NCBI GenBank assembly: GCA_026182355.1
Contig: JAPFBL010000940.1
Coordinates: forward strand, 26,456-90,455
Direction: 5' to 3'
Source: Hermatobates lingyangjiaoensis
Lineage: Eukaryota > Arthropoda > Insecta > Hemiptera > Hermatobatidae
DNA length: 64,000 bases
Shown here: positions 1 through 11,000 of the stretch, one piece after another
Position numbering within the stretch: the first letter of the stretch is position 1
Layout: each line of letters starts with the position of its first letter
Made by a program: the position numbers and the translations under genes
The notes under the pieces: model-generated
Told to the model about the DNA's origin: nothing
What the model saw: only the letters and a program-made list of their open reading frames with translations
Databases searched by the model: none

Positions 1-600
1 AAGAAAGAGGATTTATATTTGTTGACGAATATCCAGTTTTTTCACTATTCTAGTCTAATAGTTGATATTTATTATTTTCAAAAATTAGAAACTTCCAGCT
101 ATAAAAGCTTTATATTATACTGAATAGCCGATTTTGACTTTGAATGGAGTATGGAAAACTTGATAATTACTATAATTTGTTTTCTCAATATACATTCAAA
201 GCAACCTTATAACAGAGTACAGCAGCATGAAAAAGGTAACACTCGCTCAGAGTAAATTTGAATATACGTTTTTTGACAGATGAAAAGAAAAGCAATTTTT
301 ATTGAATAGATCTTTTAGACAATTCTTGTTATTTACATGTTTTGTGCAAATTTGTTTCCAAAAAAATTAATGTTTTCATTCTCCATTTAATCATATCCCA
401 TTTAGATGTTTACGTTATGTTTAAATGAGACGTTATGTTATATATACTCAAGAAATTTGACATTAAGTTACTTATAGTAAAGTAGAGTGTAGGCCACTCC
501 AGATTTTTTTAATTGTTTTTAAACATGGATAATATTTATAAATGCATATGATAATATTTATTTATGATTGTATAAAATCATTTGAAATTGGGGTTCCCGG
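1..600. other. AT-rich sequence without recognisable gene
   Basis: No open frame of note, no repeat family recurring elsewhere in the window, and no convincing splice-bounded exon. It probably belongs to the intron or intergenic DNA 5' of the GON exon at 3.08 kb. Confidence 0.5.
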
Positions 601-602
601 GA

Positions 603-627
603 ATATATATATATATATATATATATG
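603..627. repeat. (TA)n microsatellite
   Basis: Uninterrupted alternating TA directly abutting the left end of the palindrome at 625-1022. A matching (TA)n tract sits about 30 bases beyond its right end. Confidence 0.9.
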
Positions 628-1022
628 ATGTAATTTTTTTGAGGGTTGAGGTCCAATGTTTTAAACTAGTTTTTTTGCTGACGTTTCGACATATATTTAT
701 GTCATCTTCAGGGCTACAACATGATTGTTTTACAATTAGCACTACTATTACTACTATTTGGTAATTTATTATTACATTTTAATATGTACAGTAAGAAAGA
801 GGAATTTATTGATAAATCAGTTATTTCGACTATCACAAATTCCTCTTTGTTACTGTACATATTAAAATGTAATAATAAATTACCAAATAGTAGTAATAGT
901 AGTGCTAATTGTAAAACAATAATGTTGTAGCCCTGAAGATGACATAAATATATGTTGAAACGTCGGCAAAAGGACTAGTTTAAAATCATTGGACCTCAAA
1001 CATCAAAAAAATTACATCATAT
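625..1022. repeat. Inverted-repeat element, family A (PLE-type terminus, head to head)
   Basis: Two arms of about 180 bp are near-perfect reverse complements around a centre near 822. ATGATGTAAT at the left is mirrored by ATTACATCAT at the right. The short open frames inside come from the arms and are not taken as genes. The right arm on the + strand carries a hammerhead-like core at 930-967. Its parts are GCC (930-932), CTGAAGA (933-939), an extra T (940), stem GACAT/ATGTT, GAA, ACGT (960-963), C (964), and GGC (965-967) pairing with the initial GCC. The left arm has GACAT/ATGTC, so one stem pair differs by a G-U/G-C change that keeps pairing. I read it as a non-autonomous Penelope-like terminal structure; no coding sequence is attached here. 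Confidence 0.75.
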
Positions 1023-1047
1023 AAATATTGGGTCAAGAAAACAAATC

Positions 1048-1049
<2 letters not shown>

Positions 1050-1080
<31 letters not shown>
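1050..1080. repeat. (TA)n microsatellite
   Basis: Pure TA run between the family A palindrome and the left arm of family B. Confidence 0.9.
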
Positions 1081-1083
1081 CCA

Positions 1084-1256
1084 CTTAAAATTCGAAAAAA
1101 CGATCCAAACTGGACGCAAATCAGTTCACAAACGAAGAAAAGCAACACACAGAGAAAGAGACACACTTACAAACTCAAATTTTCGGATGATCCGTCTTCA
1201 GGAGAAAAGAGAGAAAGGGCGACCAAGCACGCCGGAAACATAACGGCAGGAAACCG
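1084..1256 (-). repeat. Left arm, family B inverted repeat
   Basis: Reverse complement of 1969-2105 over about 135 bp. On the minus strand it carries CTC, CTGAAGA, C, GGA...TCC, GAA, AATT, T, GAG, which is the hammerhead-like order seen in the other families. It continues at its outer edge past the point where the right arm runs into (TA)n. The inner edge joins satellite 1 abruptly at about 1257. Confidence 0.75.
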
Positions 1257-1968
1257 ACTATTTTCATGGTCCTCATGTTAGAATAGTCAAAACAAGGAGA
1301 GAAATACAATACAATTGATAATTTTGATATATTTTTTTCGTTTTCATAGTTATCCAGTGAGAGTAGTTAAGGTGTGAACAGTTTTATGGGAAAATTTGTT
1401 CAGTTGGTAAATTTTTCTATTTTCATGCTCCTCATGTTATAATAGTCAAAACGAACAGAGAAACACAATAGAATTGATAAGTTTCATATATTTTTTCGTT
1501 TTCATAGTATTCCAGTGAGAGTAGTTTAGGTGAGTAATGTGTTAAATTTGTTCAGTTGGTAATTTTTTTCTATTTTCATGCTCCTCATGTTTGAAAAGGC
1601 AAAACGAAGAGAGAAATAAAATACAATTGATAATTTTGATATATCTTTTCGTTTACATTGTTTTCCAGTGACAGTAGTTTAGATGTGAACAGTTATAGGG
1701 TAATGTTTGTTAAGATGGTAATTTTTTCTATTTTCATGCTCCTCATATTACAATAGTCAAAAAAATAGAGAAACACAATACAATTGATAATTTTGATATA
1801 TTTTTTCGTTTTCATAGTATTCCAGTGAGAGTATTTAACGTGTGAACAGTTATATGGTAAAGTTTGTTCAATTGGAAATTTTTTTCTATTTTCATGCTCC
1901 TTTGTTAGAATAGTCAAAACGAAGAGAGAAATATATTACAATTGATAATTTTGATATATCTTTTCGAC
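1257..1968. repeat. Satellite 1 block between family B arms (~4.5 units of ~157 bp)
   Basis: Same ~157-bp unit as the array at 3.53-8.07 kb. The recurring landmark TTTTCATGCTCCTCATGTT lies near 1420, 1573, 1731 and 1888. The block at 1258-1530 matches 4909-5183 almost base for base, including unusual variants such as CATGGTCC and AACAAGGAGAG. Confidence 0.85.
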
Positions 1969-2105
1969 AGGTTTCCTGCCGTTGTGTTTCCGGCGTGCTT
2001 GGTCGCCCTTTCTCTCTTTTCTCCTGAAGACGGATCATCCGAAAATTTGAGTTTGTAAGTGTGTCTCTTTCTCTGTGTGTTGCTTTTCTTCGTTTGTGAA
2101 CTGAT
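1969..2105 (+). repeat. Right arm, family B inverted repeat
   Basis: The hammerhead-like core is on the + strand: CTC (2021-2023), CTGAAGA (2024-2030), extra C (2031), GGA/TCC stem (2032-2034 with 2038-2040), GAA (2041-2043), AATT (2044-2047), T (2048), and GAG (2049-2051) pairing with CTC. The family recurs at 22.3-22.8, 24.4, 40.25, 56.1, 58.2 and 59.0-59.6 kb. Confidence 0.75.
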
Positions 2106-2126
2106 ATATATATATATATATATATA

Positions 2127-2174
<48 letters not shown>
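2103..2174. repeat. (TA)n-rich microsatellite
   Basis: About 70 bp of near-pure TA separating family B from family E. Confidence 0.9.
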
Positions 2175-2176
<2 letters not shown>

Positions 2177-2500
2177 CAACTTCAATAATATATCAACCGT
2201 TGGATAGAATAGGTGTATAATGTCATCGGGATTCGGTCAATTTTCCAGGATCAAAATAAAACTCTCAATGCCGACGTTTCGGTTTTATTTAAAACCTTTT
2301 TCATAGGCCTTGTTTTTTTGTTTTTTCACAACTGTAAAATTCCATTTTGATGTTAGTTATATGTTGATGTTTATATATGATTTCTTGTCATCCTTTGTTT
2401 GTAGGCCTATGAAAAAGGTTTTAAAAAAAAACCGAAACGTCGGCATTGAGAGTTTGGTTTTGATCCTGGAAAATTGACCGAATCCCGATTACATTAGACA

Positions 2501-2507
<7 letters not shown>
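2177..2507. repeat. Inverted-repeat element, family E
   Basis: The left arm contains TCGGGATTCGGTCAATTTTCC and GCCGACGTTTCGG; the right arm holds their reverse complements. The core on the + strand at 2404-2443 is a degenerate relative of the hammerhead-like motif. The CTGANGA box is altered (CTATGAAAAA), but a GGTTTT-type stem, CCGAA, ACGT, C and GGC remain. Other copies lie at 22.85-23.04, 40.5, 43.9, 56.89-57.23 and 57.26-57.60 kb. Confidence 0.75.
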
Positions 2508-2540
<33 letters not shown>

Positions 2541-2764
2541 AAAAAAGAATAGTACTGGGTTTAATAAAATCGTCTATTGACAGAATTTTGCAAAAAATAT
2601 AAACCAGGTTTTCCTGTTTCGCATACACACACACCAATTTGCAAAAGACTTATTTTTTTGAACTCTTTAGACCTCTCAAACCGAGTATTTCAGTTGAAAC
2701 TTGGATTTCTATATTTGGACCCGATTGTAATACTTTTCAATAACACTATATATATTTTATCAAC
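2508..2764. other. (TA)n tract and unassigned AT-rich DNA
   Basis: A (TA)n run to about 2537, then sequence with a 77-codon frame lacking homology I recognise. I do not call it a gene. Confidence 0.4.
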
Positions 2765-2965
2765 ATTCAAACCACAAATAAGAAATGAGAAAGAAGACTC
2801 AGATCTTTGAACCTTAACAAACTGTTTTCAGTAAAATCTCAACTGAAGATTTATATCAGTCGAGATTTGACTCTGACGATGAACCCCTTGTTACGGTTGA
2901 TAGGTCATGGTCTTTTTTTTTCTTTTTGTCATTTATTACTGTGGTTTGGACGTTGATTTTTATTA
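2765..2965. repeat. Family D palindromic PLE terminus (diverged)
   Basis: The left part reads as the inverted terminus (AAACCACAAATAAGAAATG, then GACTCAGATCTTTGAACC). The right part is the direct one, with GACTCTGACGA at about 2868 followed by TTGTTACGGTTGATAGGTC. It is the family whose direct copy terminates the PLE coding fragment at 27.4-28.3 kb. Confidence 0.65.
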
Positions 2966-3078
2966 TACATGACTATATATTATATAGATTATAAAGGAAA
3001 AGTAAAAACTTATACCTCACCTATTAAAATTACACGAGTTTTACATTTATAGTTAAATATATTTTTTTTTATTTTTAG

Positions 3079-3256
3079 GCAGCAGCTGTCTTGAAGTACA
3101 ACGTAACTCCAATTCACGCAAAGATGGTGAATACCTTTTGGAGGTTGGACCAGCAGTTGTTTCAATATATTGTCACAGAATGAATTCGCAAACACCCAAA
3201 GAGTATATAACTTTACAAACACCGAGAGAAAACTACGCTGAAGTTTATGAGAAGAG
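3079..3256 (+). CDS. GON-domain exon, ADAMTS9/GON-1-like metalloprotease (partial gene)
   Basis: The segment is open in one frame and bounded by a T-rich tract ending TTTTTAG at 3078 and a GAAGAG/GTAGTT donor after 3256. The intron brings an in-frame stop at once. The translation contains SSCLEVQ, DGEYLLEVG, SIYCHRMN, PKEYITL and ENYAEVYEKR. This is the cysteine, DGEY, YCH-M, P-EY-TL and NY-E-Y order of the GON domain found at the C-terminus of secreted ADAMTS9/20 and nematode GON-1 proteases. Family members act on extracellular matrix and in secretory transport. It covers only the first third or so of a GON domain. I found no downstream GON exon; the following DNA is 16 kb of satellite, so the next exon must lie beyond a very large intron or the fragment is a relic. 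The exon starts two bases into a codon and ends after two bases of the next. Confidence 0.8.
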
Positions 3257-3454
3257 GTAGTTTTTGTTTGTTCTTTCTATAGAAGTTCTTATCCTGCTGC
3301 ATGGAAACTCTTTTTGAGGGGAGGGGGTAGGGTATTCAATGTCCCCCCCCCCCCCCTGTCAATTTATTTAATTTATGATTCAGCAAAAGTTGATGTTTTG
3401 AATGTACCTAGTCTCTGCCGGTCAACTGGTCATATATGTACTATCGATAAAAAG
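3257..3454. other. Intron-like spacer with C homopolymer
   Basis: Non-coding sequence after the GON exon donor, including a run of about 14 C at 3340-3356. Homopolymers of this length are error-prone in assemblies. Confidence 0.5.
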
Positions 3455-3530
3455 ATTTAACATAAACACGTGAAATAACAATCAATGATCAAACCACATA
3501 ATGAAATCGGAAAACAAGACTCAGATCTTT
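3455..3530 (-). repeat. Family D terminus, truncated at satellite 1
   Basis: It carries ACACGTGAAATAACAATCAA and ATGATCAAACCACA, then stops at AGATCTTT where satellite 1 begins. The break falls inside the proposed helix III block (AGATCT) of the hammerhead-like core. Confidence 0.7.
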
Positions 3531-6500
3531 CTATTTTCATGCTCCTCATGTTAGAGTAGTAAAAACGAAGAGTGAAACATAATAGAATTGATAATTTTGA
3601 TATATTTTTTCGTATTCATTGTTTTCCAGTGACAGTAGTTAAGGTGTGAACAGTTATATGGTAAAGTTTGTTGAGATGGTAATTATTTCTATTTTCATGC
3701 TCCTCATGTTGGAATAGGCAAAACGAAGAGAGAAATTAAATACAATTGATAATTTTGATATATTTTTTCGTATTCATAGTAATCGAGTGAGAGTATTTTA
3801 CGTGTGAACAGTTATATGGTAAAGTTTGTTCAGTTGGAAATATTTTTCTATTTTCATGCTCCTCATGTTAGAATAGACAAAACGAAGTGAGAAACACAAT
3901 CGTTTTGATAATTATGATATATTTTTTCGTTTTCATATTATTCCAGTGAGAGCTGTCTAGGTGTGAACAGTTATATGTTAAGGTTTTTTCAGTTGGTAAT
4001 TTTTTTCTATTTTCATGCTCCTCATGTTACAATAGTCAAAACGAAGAGAGAAATAGAATACAATTGATAATTTCTATATATTTTGAACTTTTCATAGTAT
4101 TCCTGTTAGAGTAGTTTAGTTGTGAACAGTTATAGGGTAAAGTTTGTTGAGATGGTAATTATTTCTATTTTCATTCTCCTCATGTTAGAATAGTTATATG
4201 GGAAAATAACAGTTATAACTGTTAATAACATATAACAGTTATATGGGAAAATTTGTTCAATTGGAAAATTTTTTCTATTTTCATGCTCCTCATCTTAGAA
4301 TAGTCAAATCGAAGAGAGAAATAAAATACAATTAATAATTTTGATATATTTTATCGTTTTCATAGTAATCGAGTGAGAGTAGTTTAGGTGTGAAAAGTTA
4401 TATAGTAAAGTTTGTTCAGTTGGTAATTATTTCTATTTTCATGCTCCACATGATAGAATAGTCAAATCGAAGAGTGAAACACAATAGAATTGATAATTTT
4501 GATATATTTTTTCGTTTTCATAGTTTTCCAGTGAGAGTATTTAACGTGTGAACAGTTATACGGTAAAGTTTGTTCCGTTGGAAATTTTTAACTATTTTCA
4601 TGCTCCTCATGTTAGAATAGTCAACACGAAGAGAGAAATTAAATACAATTGAAAATTTTGATATATTTTTACGTATTCATAGTAATCGAGTGAGAGTATT
4701 TTACGTGTGAACAGTTATATGGTAAAGTTTGTTGAGTTGGAAATATTTTTCTATTTTCATGCTCCTCATGTTAGAATAGTCCAAACAAAGAGAGAAACAC
4801 AATAGAATTGATAATTTTGATATATCTTTTCGTTTTCATAGTTTTCCAGTGAGAGTATTTATCGTGTGAACAGTTATATGGTAAAATTTGTTCAGTTGGT
4901 AATTTTTTCTATTTTCATGGTCCTCATGTTAGAATAGTCAAAACAAGGAGAGAAATACAATACAATTGATAATTTTGATATATTTTTTTCGTTTTCATAG
5001 TTATCCAGTGAGAGTAGTTAAGGTGTGAACAGTTTTATGGGAAAATTTGTTCAGTTGGTAAATTTTTCTATTTTCATGCTCCTCATGTTATAATAGTCAA
5101 AACGAACAGAGAAACACAATAGAATTGATAAGTTTGATATATTTTTTCGTTTTCATAGTATTCCAGTGAGAGTAGTTTAGGTGTGAACAGTTATATGGTA
5201 AAGTTTGTTCAGTTGGTAATTATTTCTATTTTCATGCTCCTCATGTTAGAATAGTCAAAACGAAGAGAGAAATACAATACAATTGATAATTTTTATATAT
5301 TTTTTCGTTTTCATAGTATTCCAGTGAGAGTAGTTTAGGTGTGAACAGTTGTAGGGTAATGTTTCTTGAGATGGTTATTATTTCTATTTTCATGCTCCTC
5401 ATGTTAGAATAGTCAAAACGGAAGAGAAACACAAATGAATTGAAAATGTTATATATTTTTTCGTTTTCATAGTTTTCCAGTGAGGGTAGTTAAGCTGTGA
5501 ACAGTTATATGGTAAAGCTTGTACACTTGGTAATTTCTGTCTATTTTCATTCTCCTCATGTTAGAATAGTCAATACAAAGAGGGAAATACAATATAATTG
5601 ATAAATTTGATATATTTTTTCGTTTTCATAGTAATCGAGTGAGAGTAGCTTAGGTGTGAACAGTTATATGGTAAAGTTTTTCTGGTGGTAATTTTTTTCT
5701 GTTTTTATTCTCCACATGTTAGAATAGTCAAAACGAAGAGAGAAATACAATACAATTGATAATTTTGATATATTTTTTCGTTTTCATAGTAATCGAGTGA
5801 GAGTAGTTTAGGTGTGAACAGTTATATGGTAAAGTTTGTTCAGTTGGTAATTTTTTCTATTTTCATGCTCCTCATGTTAGAATAGTCAAAACGAAGAGAG
5901 AAATACAATACAATTGATAATTTTGATATATTTTTTCGTTTTCATAGTTTTCCAGTGAGAGTATTTAACGTGTGAACAGTTATATCGTAAAGTTTGTCAG
6001 TTGGAAATTTTTTTCTATTTTCATGCTTCTCATGTTCCAATAGTCAAAACGAAGAGGAAATACAATACAATTGATAATTTTGACATTTTTTTTCGTTTTC
6101 ATAGTAATCCACTGAGGGTAGTTACGGTGTGAACAGTTAGATGGTAAAATTTGTTTAGTTGGTAATTTTTTTCTATTTTCATGCTTCTTATGTTGGATAG
6201 TCAAAACGAAGTGCGAAACACAATAGAATTGATGATTTTGACATATTTTTTCGTTGTCATAGTTTTCCAGTTAGATTAGTTTAGGTGTCAACAGTTATAT
6301 GGTAATGTTTTTTCAGTTGGTAATTTTTATCTATTTCCATGCTCCCCATGTTAGAATAGTCAAAACGAAGAGAGAAATATGATACAATCAATAATTTTTT
6401 ATATTTTTTCGTTTTCATAGTTTTCCAGTGAGAGTAGTTAAGATGTGAACAGATATATGGTAAAATTTGTTCAGTTGGTAATTTTTTTCTATTTTCATGC

Positions 6501-8073
6501 TCCTCATGTTAGAATAGTCAAAACGAAGAGAAAAATTCAATACAATTGATAATTTTGATATACTTTTTCGTTTTCATAGTATTCCAGTGAGAGTAGTTTT
6601 GTGTTAACAGTTTTCTGGTAATGTTTGTTGAGTTGGTAATTTTTTCTTTTTTCATGCTCTTCATGTTACAATAGTCCAAACAAAAAGAGAAATACAATAC
6701 AATTGATAATTTTGATATATTTTTTCGTTTTAATAGTATTCCAGTGAGAGTAGTTAAGGTGTGAACAGTTATATGGTAAAGTTTGTTCAGTTGGTAATTT
6801 TTTTCTATTTTCATGCTCCTCATGTTCAAATAGTAAAAACGAAGAGAGAAATAAAATACAATCGTTTTTTATGATATATTTTTCCGTTTTCCTAGTAATC
6901 GAGTGAGAGTAGTTTAGGTTTGAACAGTTATAGGGTAAAGTTTGTTCAGTTGGTAATTTTTTCTATTTTCATGCTCCTCATGTTAGAATAGTCAAAACGA
7001 AGAGAGAAATACAATAGAATTGATAATTTTGATATATTTTGTCGTTTTCATAGTAATCTAGTGAGACTAATTTACGTGTGAACAGTTATATGGTAAAATT
7101 TGTTCAGTTGGTATTTCTTTCTATTTTCATGCTCCTCATGTTATAATAGTCAAAACGAAGAGAGAAATACAATACAATTGATAAAATTGATATATTTTTT
7201 CATATTCAAAGTAATCGAGTGAGTGTAGTTTACGTGTGAACAGTTATATGGTAAAGTTTGTTCGGTTAGTAATTTTTTTCTATTTTCATGCTCCTCATGT
7301 TAAATTAGTCATAACGAAGAGAAAAACACAATAGAATTGATAATTATTAAATATTTTTTCGTTTTCATAGTATTCCTTTGAGAGTAGTCTACGTGTGAAC
7401 AGTTAGATGGTAAAGTGTGTTCAGTTGGAAATTTTTTCTATTTTCATTCTTCTCATGTCAGAATAGTCAAAACGAATAGAGAAATACAATACAATTGATA
7501 ATTTTGATATATTTTTTGGTTTTCATAGTAATGGAGTGAGAGTAGATTACCTGTGAACAGATATATGGAAAGTTTGTTCACTTGGTAATTTTTTTCTATT
7601 TTCATGCTCCTCATGTTCGAATGGTCAAAACGAAGAGAGAAATACAATAGAATTGATAATTTTGATATATTTTTTCGTTTTCTTAGTTTACCAGTGAGAG
7701 TAGTTAAGGTGTGAACAGTTATATGGTAAAGTTTGTTCAGTTGGAAATTTTTTCTATTTTCATGCTCCTCATGTTAGAATAGTCAAAACGAAAAGAGAAA
7801 TAAAATACAATTAATAATTTTGATATATCTTTTCGTTTTCATAGTTTTCCAGTGAGAGTAGTTTAGGTGTGAACAGTTGCAGGGTAAAGTTTGTTCAGTT
7901 GGTAATTTTTTTCTATTTTCATGCTCCACATGTTAGAATAGTTAAAACGAAGAGAGAAGCACAATAGAATTGATAATTTTTATATATTTTTTCGTTTTCA
8001 TAGTATTCCAGTCGGAGTAGTTAAGGTGTGAACAGTTATATGGTAAAGTTTGTTCAGTTGGTAATTTTTTTTA
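3531..8073. repeat. Satellite 1 array, ~157-bp unit, ~29 copies
   Basis: Tandem units are recognised by CTATTTTCATGCTCCTCATG, GTCAAAACGAAGAGAGAAA, TTTTTTCGTTTTCATAG and GTGTGAACAGTTATATGG, recurring every 150-160 bp. Units differ by point changes and small indels. No unit has a long open frame, and the minus-strand frames of 60-100 codons are repeat shadows. The array probably lies in the intron after the GON exon. Confidence 0.92.
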
Positions 8074-11000
8074 TTTCCTATTTACATTTCAGGTCAGATT
8101 TCAGTCACTCTAAACTTGAAAAAATGGAGTTTCTGTAATAATTCACCAAATAATCACACATTACCCTCATTTCTCACCGCATTGTTGATGAAATGCTATG
8201 AAAAATGATATTGTTTAAAAATTGCTCAATTTCATATACACTACATCTCAGGTCAGTATTCAGTCACTCAAAAATTGAAGAAAAGGAGTTTTTGTAATAA
8301 ATTTTCAAATATTCACACATTACCCTCATTTCTCAAAGCATTGTTAATGAAATGCTATGAAAAATGATATTGTTTAAAAATTGCTCAAATTCATATACAC
8401 TACATCTCAGGTCAGTATTCAGTCACTCAAAAATTGAAGAAAAGGAGTTTTTGTAATAAATTTTCAAATATTCACACATTACCCTCATTTCTCACAGCAT
8501 TGTTGATGAAATGCTATGAAAAAATATTTTTTAAAAATTTCTCAATTTTATATACACTACTTCTCAGGTCAGTATTCAGTCACACTAAAATTGTAGAAAT
8601 GGAGTTTTTGTAATAATTTTCCAAATATTCAAACCTTACCCTCATTTTTCACAGCATTGTTGATGAATTTCTATAAAATATTATATTTTTTAAAAATTTC
8701 TCATTTTCATATACACTTCATCTCATGTCAGCAAGGAGTTACTGTAATATAGTGAAAATGTAATTTTAATAATAATTCCCCAAATATTCACACCTTACCC
8801 TCATTTCTCACAGCATTGTTAATAAAATGGTATTTAAAATGATATTTTATAAAAATTTCTCAATTTCATATACACTACATCTCAGGTCAGTATTCAGTCA
8901 CTCTAAACTGGAAGAAATGAAGTGTTTGTAATAATTCTCCGAATATTCACACATTACCCTCATTTCTCACAGCATTGTTGATGAAATGCTATGAAAAATG
9001 ATATTTTTTAAGAATTTCTCAATTACATATACACTACATCTTTCATTCAGTCACTCTAAAATTGTAGAAATGGAGTTTTTGTATTAATTTTCCAAATATT
9101 CACACATTACCCTCATTTTTCAGCATAGTTGATGAAATGCTATGAAAAATGATATTTTTTAGAAATTTCTCAATTTTATATACACTACATCTCAGGTAGC
9201 AAGGAGTTACTGTAATATTGTGAAAATTGAATTTCTGTAACAATTCCCCAAAATATTCACACCTTACCCTCATTTCTCACAGCATTGTTAATGAAATGCT
9301 ATGAAAAACAATATTGTTTAAAAAATCCTCAATTTCATATAAACTACATCTCAGGTCAGTATTCAGTCACTCTAAACTTGATGAAATGGAGTTTTTGAAA
9401 TAATTCTCCAAATATTCACACATTTCCTTCATTGCTCACAACATTGTTATGAAATACTATGAAAAATGATATTTTTTAGAAAATTCTCAATTTCATCTAC
9501 ACTACATCTCAGGTAGCAAGGAGTTACTGTAATATTGTGAAAATTGAATTTCTGTAACAATTCCCCAAAATATTCACTCCTTACCCTCATTTCTCACAGC
9601 ATTGTTAATGAAATCCTATGAAAAACAATATTGTTTAAAAAATCCTCAATTTCATATAAACTACATCTCAGGTCATTATTCAGTCACTCTAAACTGGAAG
9701 AAATGGAGTGTTTGTAATAATTCTCCAAATATTCACACCTTACCCCCATTTCTCACAGCATTGTTATGAAATGCTATGAAAAATAATAATTTTTAAAAAA
9801 TCCTCAATTTCATATAAACTATATCTCAGGTCAGTATTCAGTCACTCTAAACTTGATGAAATGGAGTTTTTGAAATAATTCTCCAAATATTCACACATTA
9901 CCCTCATTTCTCACAGCATTGGTATGAAATGCTATGAAAAATGATATTTTTTAAAAATCCTCAATTTCATATAAACTACATCTTAGGTCAGTATTCAGTC
10001 ACTCTAAACAGGAAAAAATGGAGTTTTTGTAATAATTCTCCAAATATTCACACATTACCCTCATTTCTCACAGCATTGTTAATAAAATGCTATTTAAAAT
10101 GATATTTTTTAAAAATTTCTCAATTTCATATATACTACATCTCAGGTCAGTATTCAGTCACTCAAAACTGGAAGAAATGGAGTGTTTGTAATAATTCTCT
10201 AAATGTTCACACCTTACCCTCATTTCTCATAGTATTGTTAATGAAATGCTATGAAAAATGATATTTTTTAAGAATTTCTTATTTTTATATACACTACATT
10301 TCAGGTTATTTTTCAGTCACTCTAAACTTGAAGAAATGGAGATTTTGTAATTATTCTCCAAATACTCACACATTACCCTTATTTCTCACAGAATTGTTAA
10401 TGAAATGCTATGAAAAATGATATTTTAAAAAAAAATCCTCAATTTCATATAAACTAAATCTCAGGTCAGTATTCAGTCACTCTAAACTTAATGAAATGGA
10501 GTTTTTGAAATAATTCTCCAAATATTCAAAAATTACCCTCATTTCTCACAGCATTGATGATGAAATGCTAAGAAAAATGATATTTTTTAAACATTTCTCA
10601 ATTTCATATAAACTACATCTCAGGTCAGTATTCAGTCACTCTAAACTTGATGAAATGGAGTTTTTGAAATAATTCTCCAAATATTCACACATTTCCTTCA
10701 TTTCTTACAGCATTCTTAATGAAATGCAATGAAAAATGAAATTTTTTAAAAATTCCTCAATTTCATATAAACTACATCTTAGGTCAGTATTCAGTCACTC
10801 TAAACTTGAAGAAACGGAGTTTTTGTAATAATTCTCCATTATTCACACATTACCCTCATTTCTCACAGAATTGTTAATGAAATGCTATAAAAAATGATAT
10901 TTTTTAAACATTTCTCAATTTCATATACACTACATCTCAGGTCATCAAGGAGTTACTGTAATATTGTGAAATTTAAATTTTTCTAACTATTCCCAAAATA

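Noticed and set aside
2404..2443. Counting family E as a full hammerhead-like core
   Set aside because: The CUGANGA box is not present (CTATGAAAAA). Only stem II, GAA, ACGU and helix I resemble the others, so it is listed as degenerate.
1693..7647. Minus-strand frames of 60-103 codons in satellite 1
   Set aside because: They recur with the unit, have no conserved start, and are broken in neighbouring units.
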